DNA of 6,081 bases from Actinomycetes bacterium (lineage in GTDB: Bacteria; Actinomycetota; Acidimicrobiia; Acidimicrobiales; RAAP-2). The translations under genes were made by a program, and so were the position numbers. Below the pieces are notes generated by a model. It saw nothing but the letters and a program-made list of their open reading frames with translations. It was not told the DNA's origin and ran no database searches. The first letter of the stretch is position 1, and the number at the start of each line of letters is the position of its first letter. This document shows positions 6,039 to 6,081 of this stretch, one piece after another. The stretch covers positions 1 to 6,081 of the forward strand of contig JAKABC010000103.1 in assembly GCA_021802025.1 (NCBI GenBank), read 5' to 3'.

Positions 6039-6081
6039 AGGACAACAGTCGGCCGACGGAGTGACCGACGTCTCGCACGCA

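Overview
The window is chromosomal DNA from a high-GC actinobacterium. WhiB and DUF3107 proteins are essentially actinobacterial families, third codon positions are almost all G or C, and leaderless or short-leader starts are likely. The protein style and the secreted protein at the right edge would suit a deep-branching lineage such as Acidimicrobiia, but that placement is inference. I see no mobile element, CRISPR array, tRNA or rRNA, and no gene-free stretch over about 150 bases.

Layout, left to right. A glycerophosphodiester phosphodiesterase on the minus strand runs off the left edge. Divergent from it is a WhiB1-type iron-sulfur regulator (739-1059, plus), with a recognisable promoter at 646-674. 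It converges on a PdtaS-type sensor histidine kinase (1056-2516, minus), and the two stop codons share one CTAG. The kinase is the last gene of a tight minus-strand operon of DUF3107 (3392-3625), a HisK-type PHP phosphatase (2519-3391) and the kinase, with junctions of 0 and 2 bases. A 52-base divergent spacer separates this operon from a dGTPase-family HD phosphohydrolase (3678-4820, plus), which probably starts on a leaderless GTG. After a 57-base convergent spacer comes a secreted protein of unknown function (4878-6026, minus) with clearly lower GC content.

The whiB1 and pdtaS neighbourhood matches the order I recall from Mycobacterium tuberculosis (Rv3219/Rv3220c), which supports both identifications. 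Together they look like a sensing and regulation locus: an Fe-S regulator beside a GAF/PAS histidine kinase. Housekeeping enzymes of phosphodiester, histidinol-phosphate and dNTP metabolism surround them. No PdtaR-type ANTAR response regulator is in the window.

Nothing here is a plainly new system. The points most worth checking are the apparent loss of the sensory cysteines in the PdtaS GAF domain, the coupling of a PHP phosphatase to the kinase, the shared-stop convergence of whiB1 and pdtaS, and the unassigned secreted protein.
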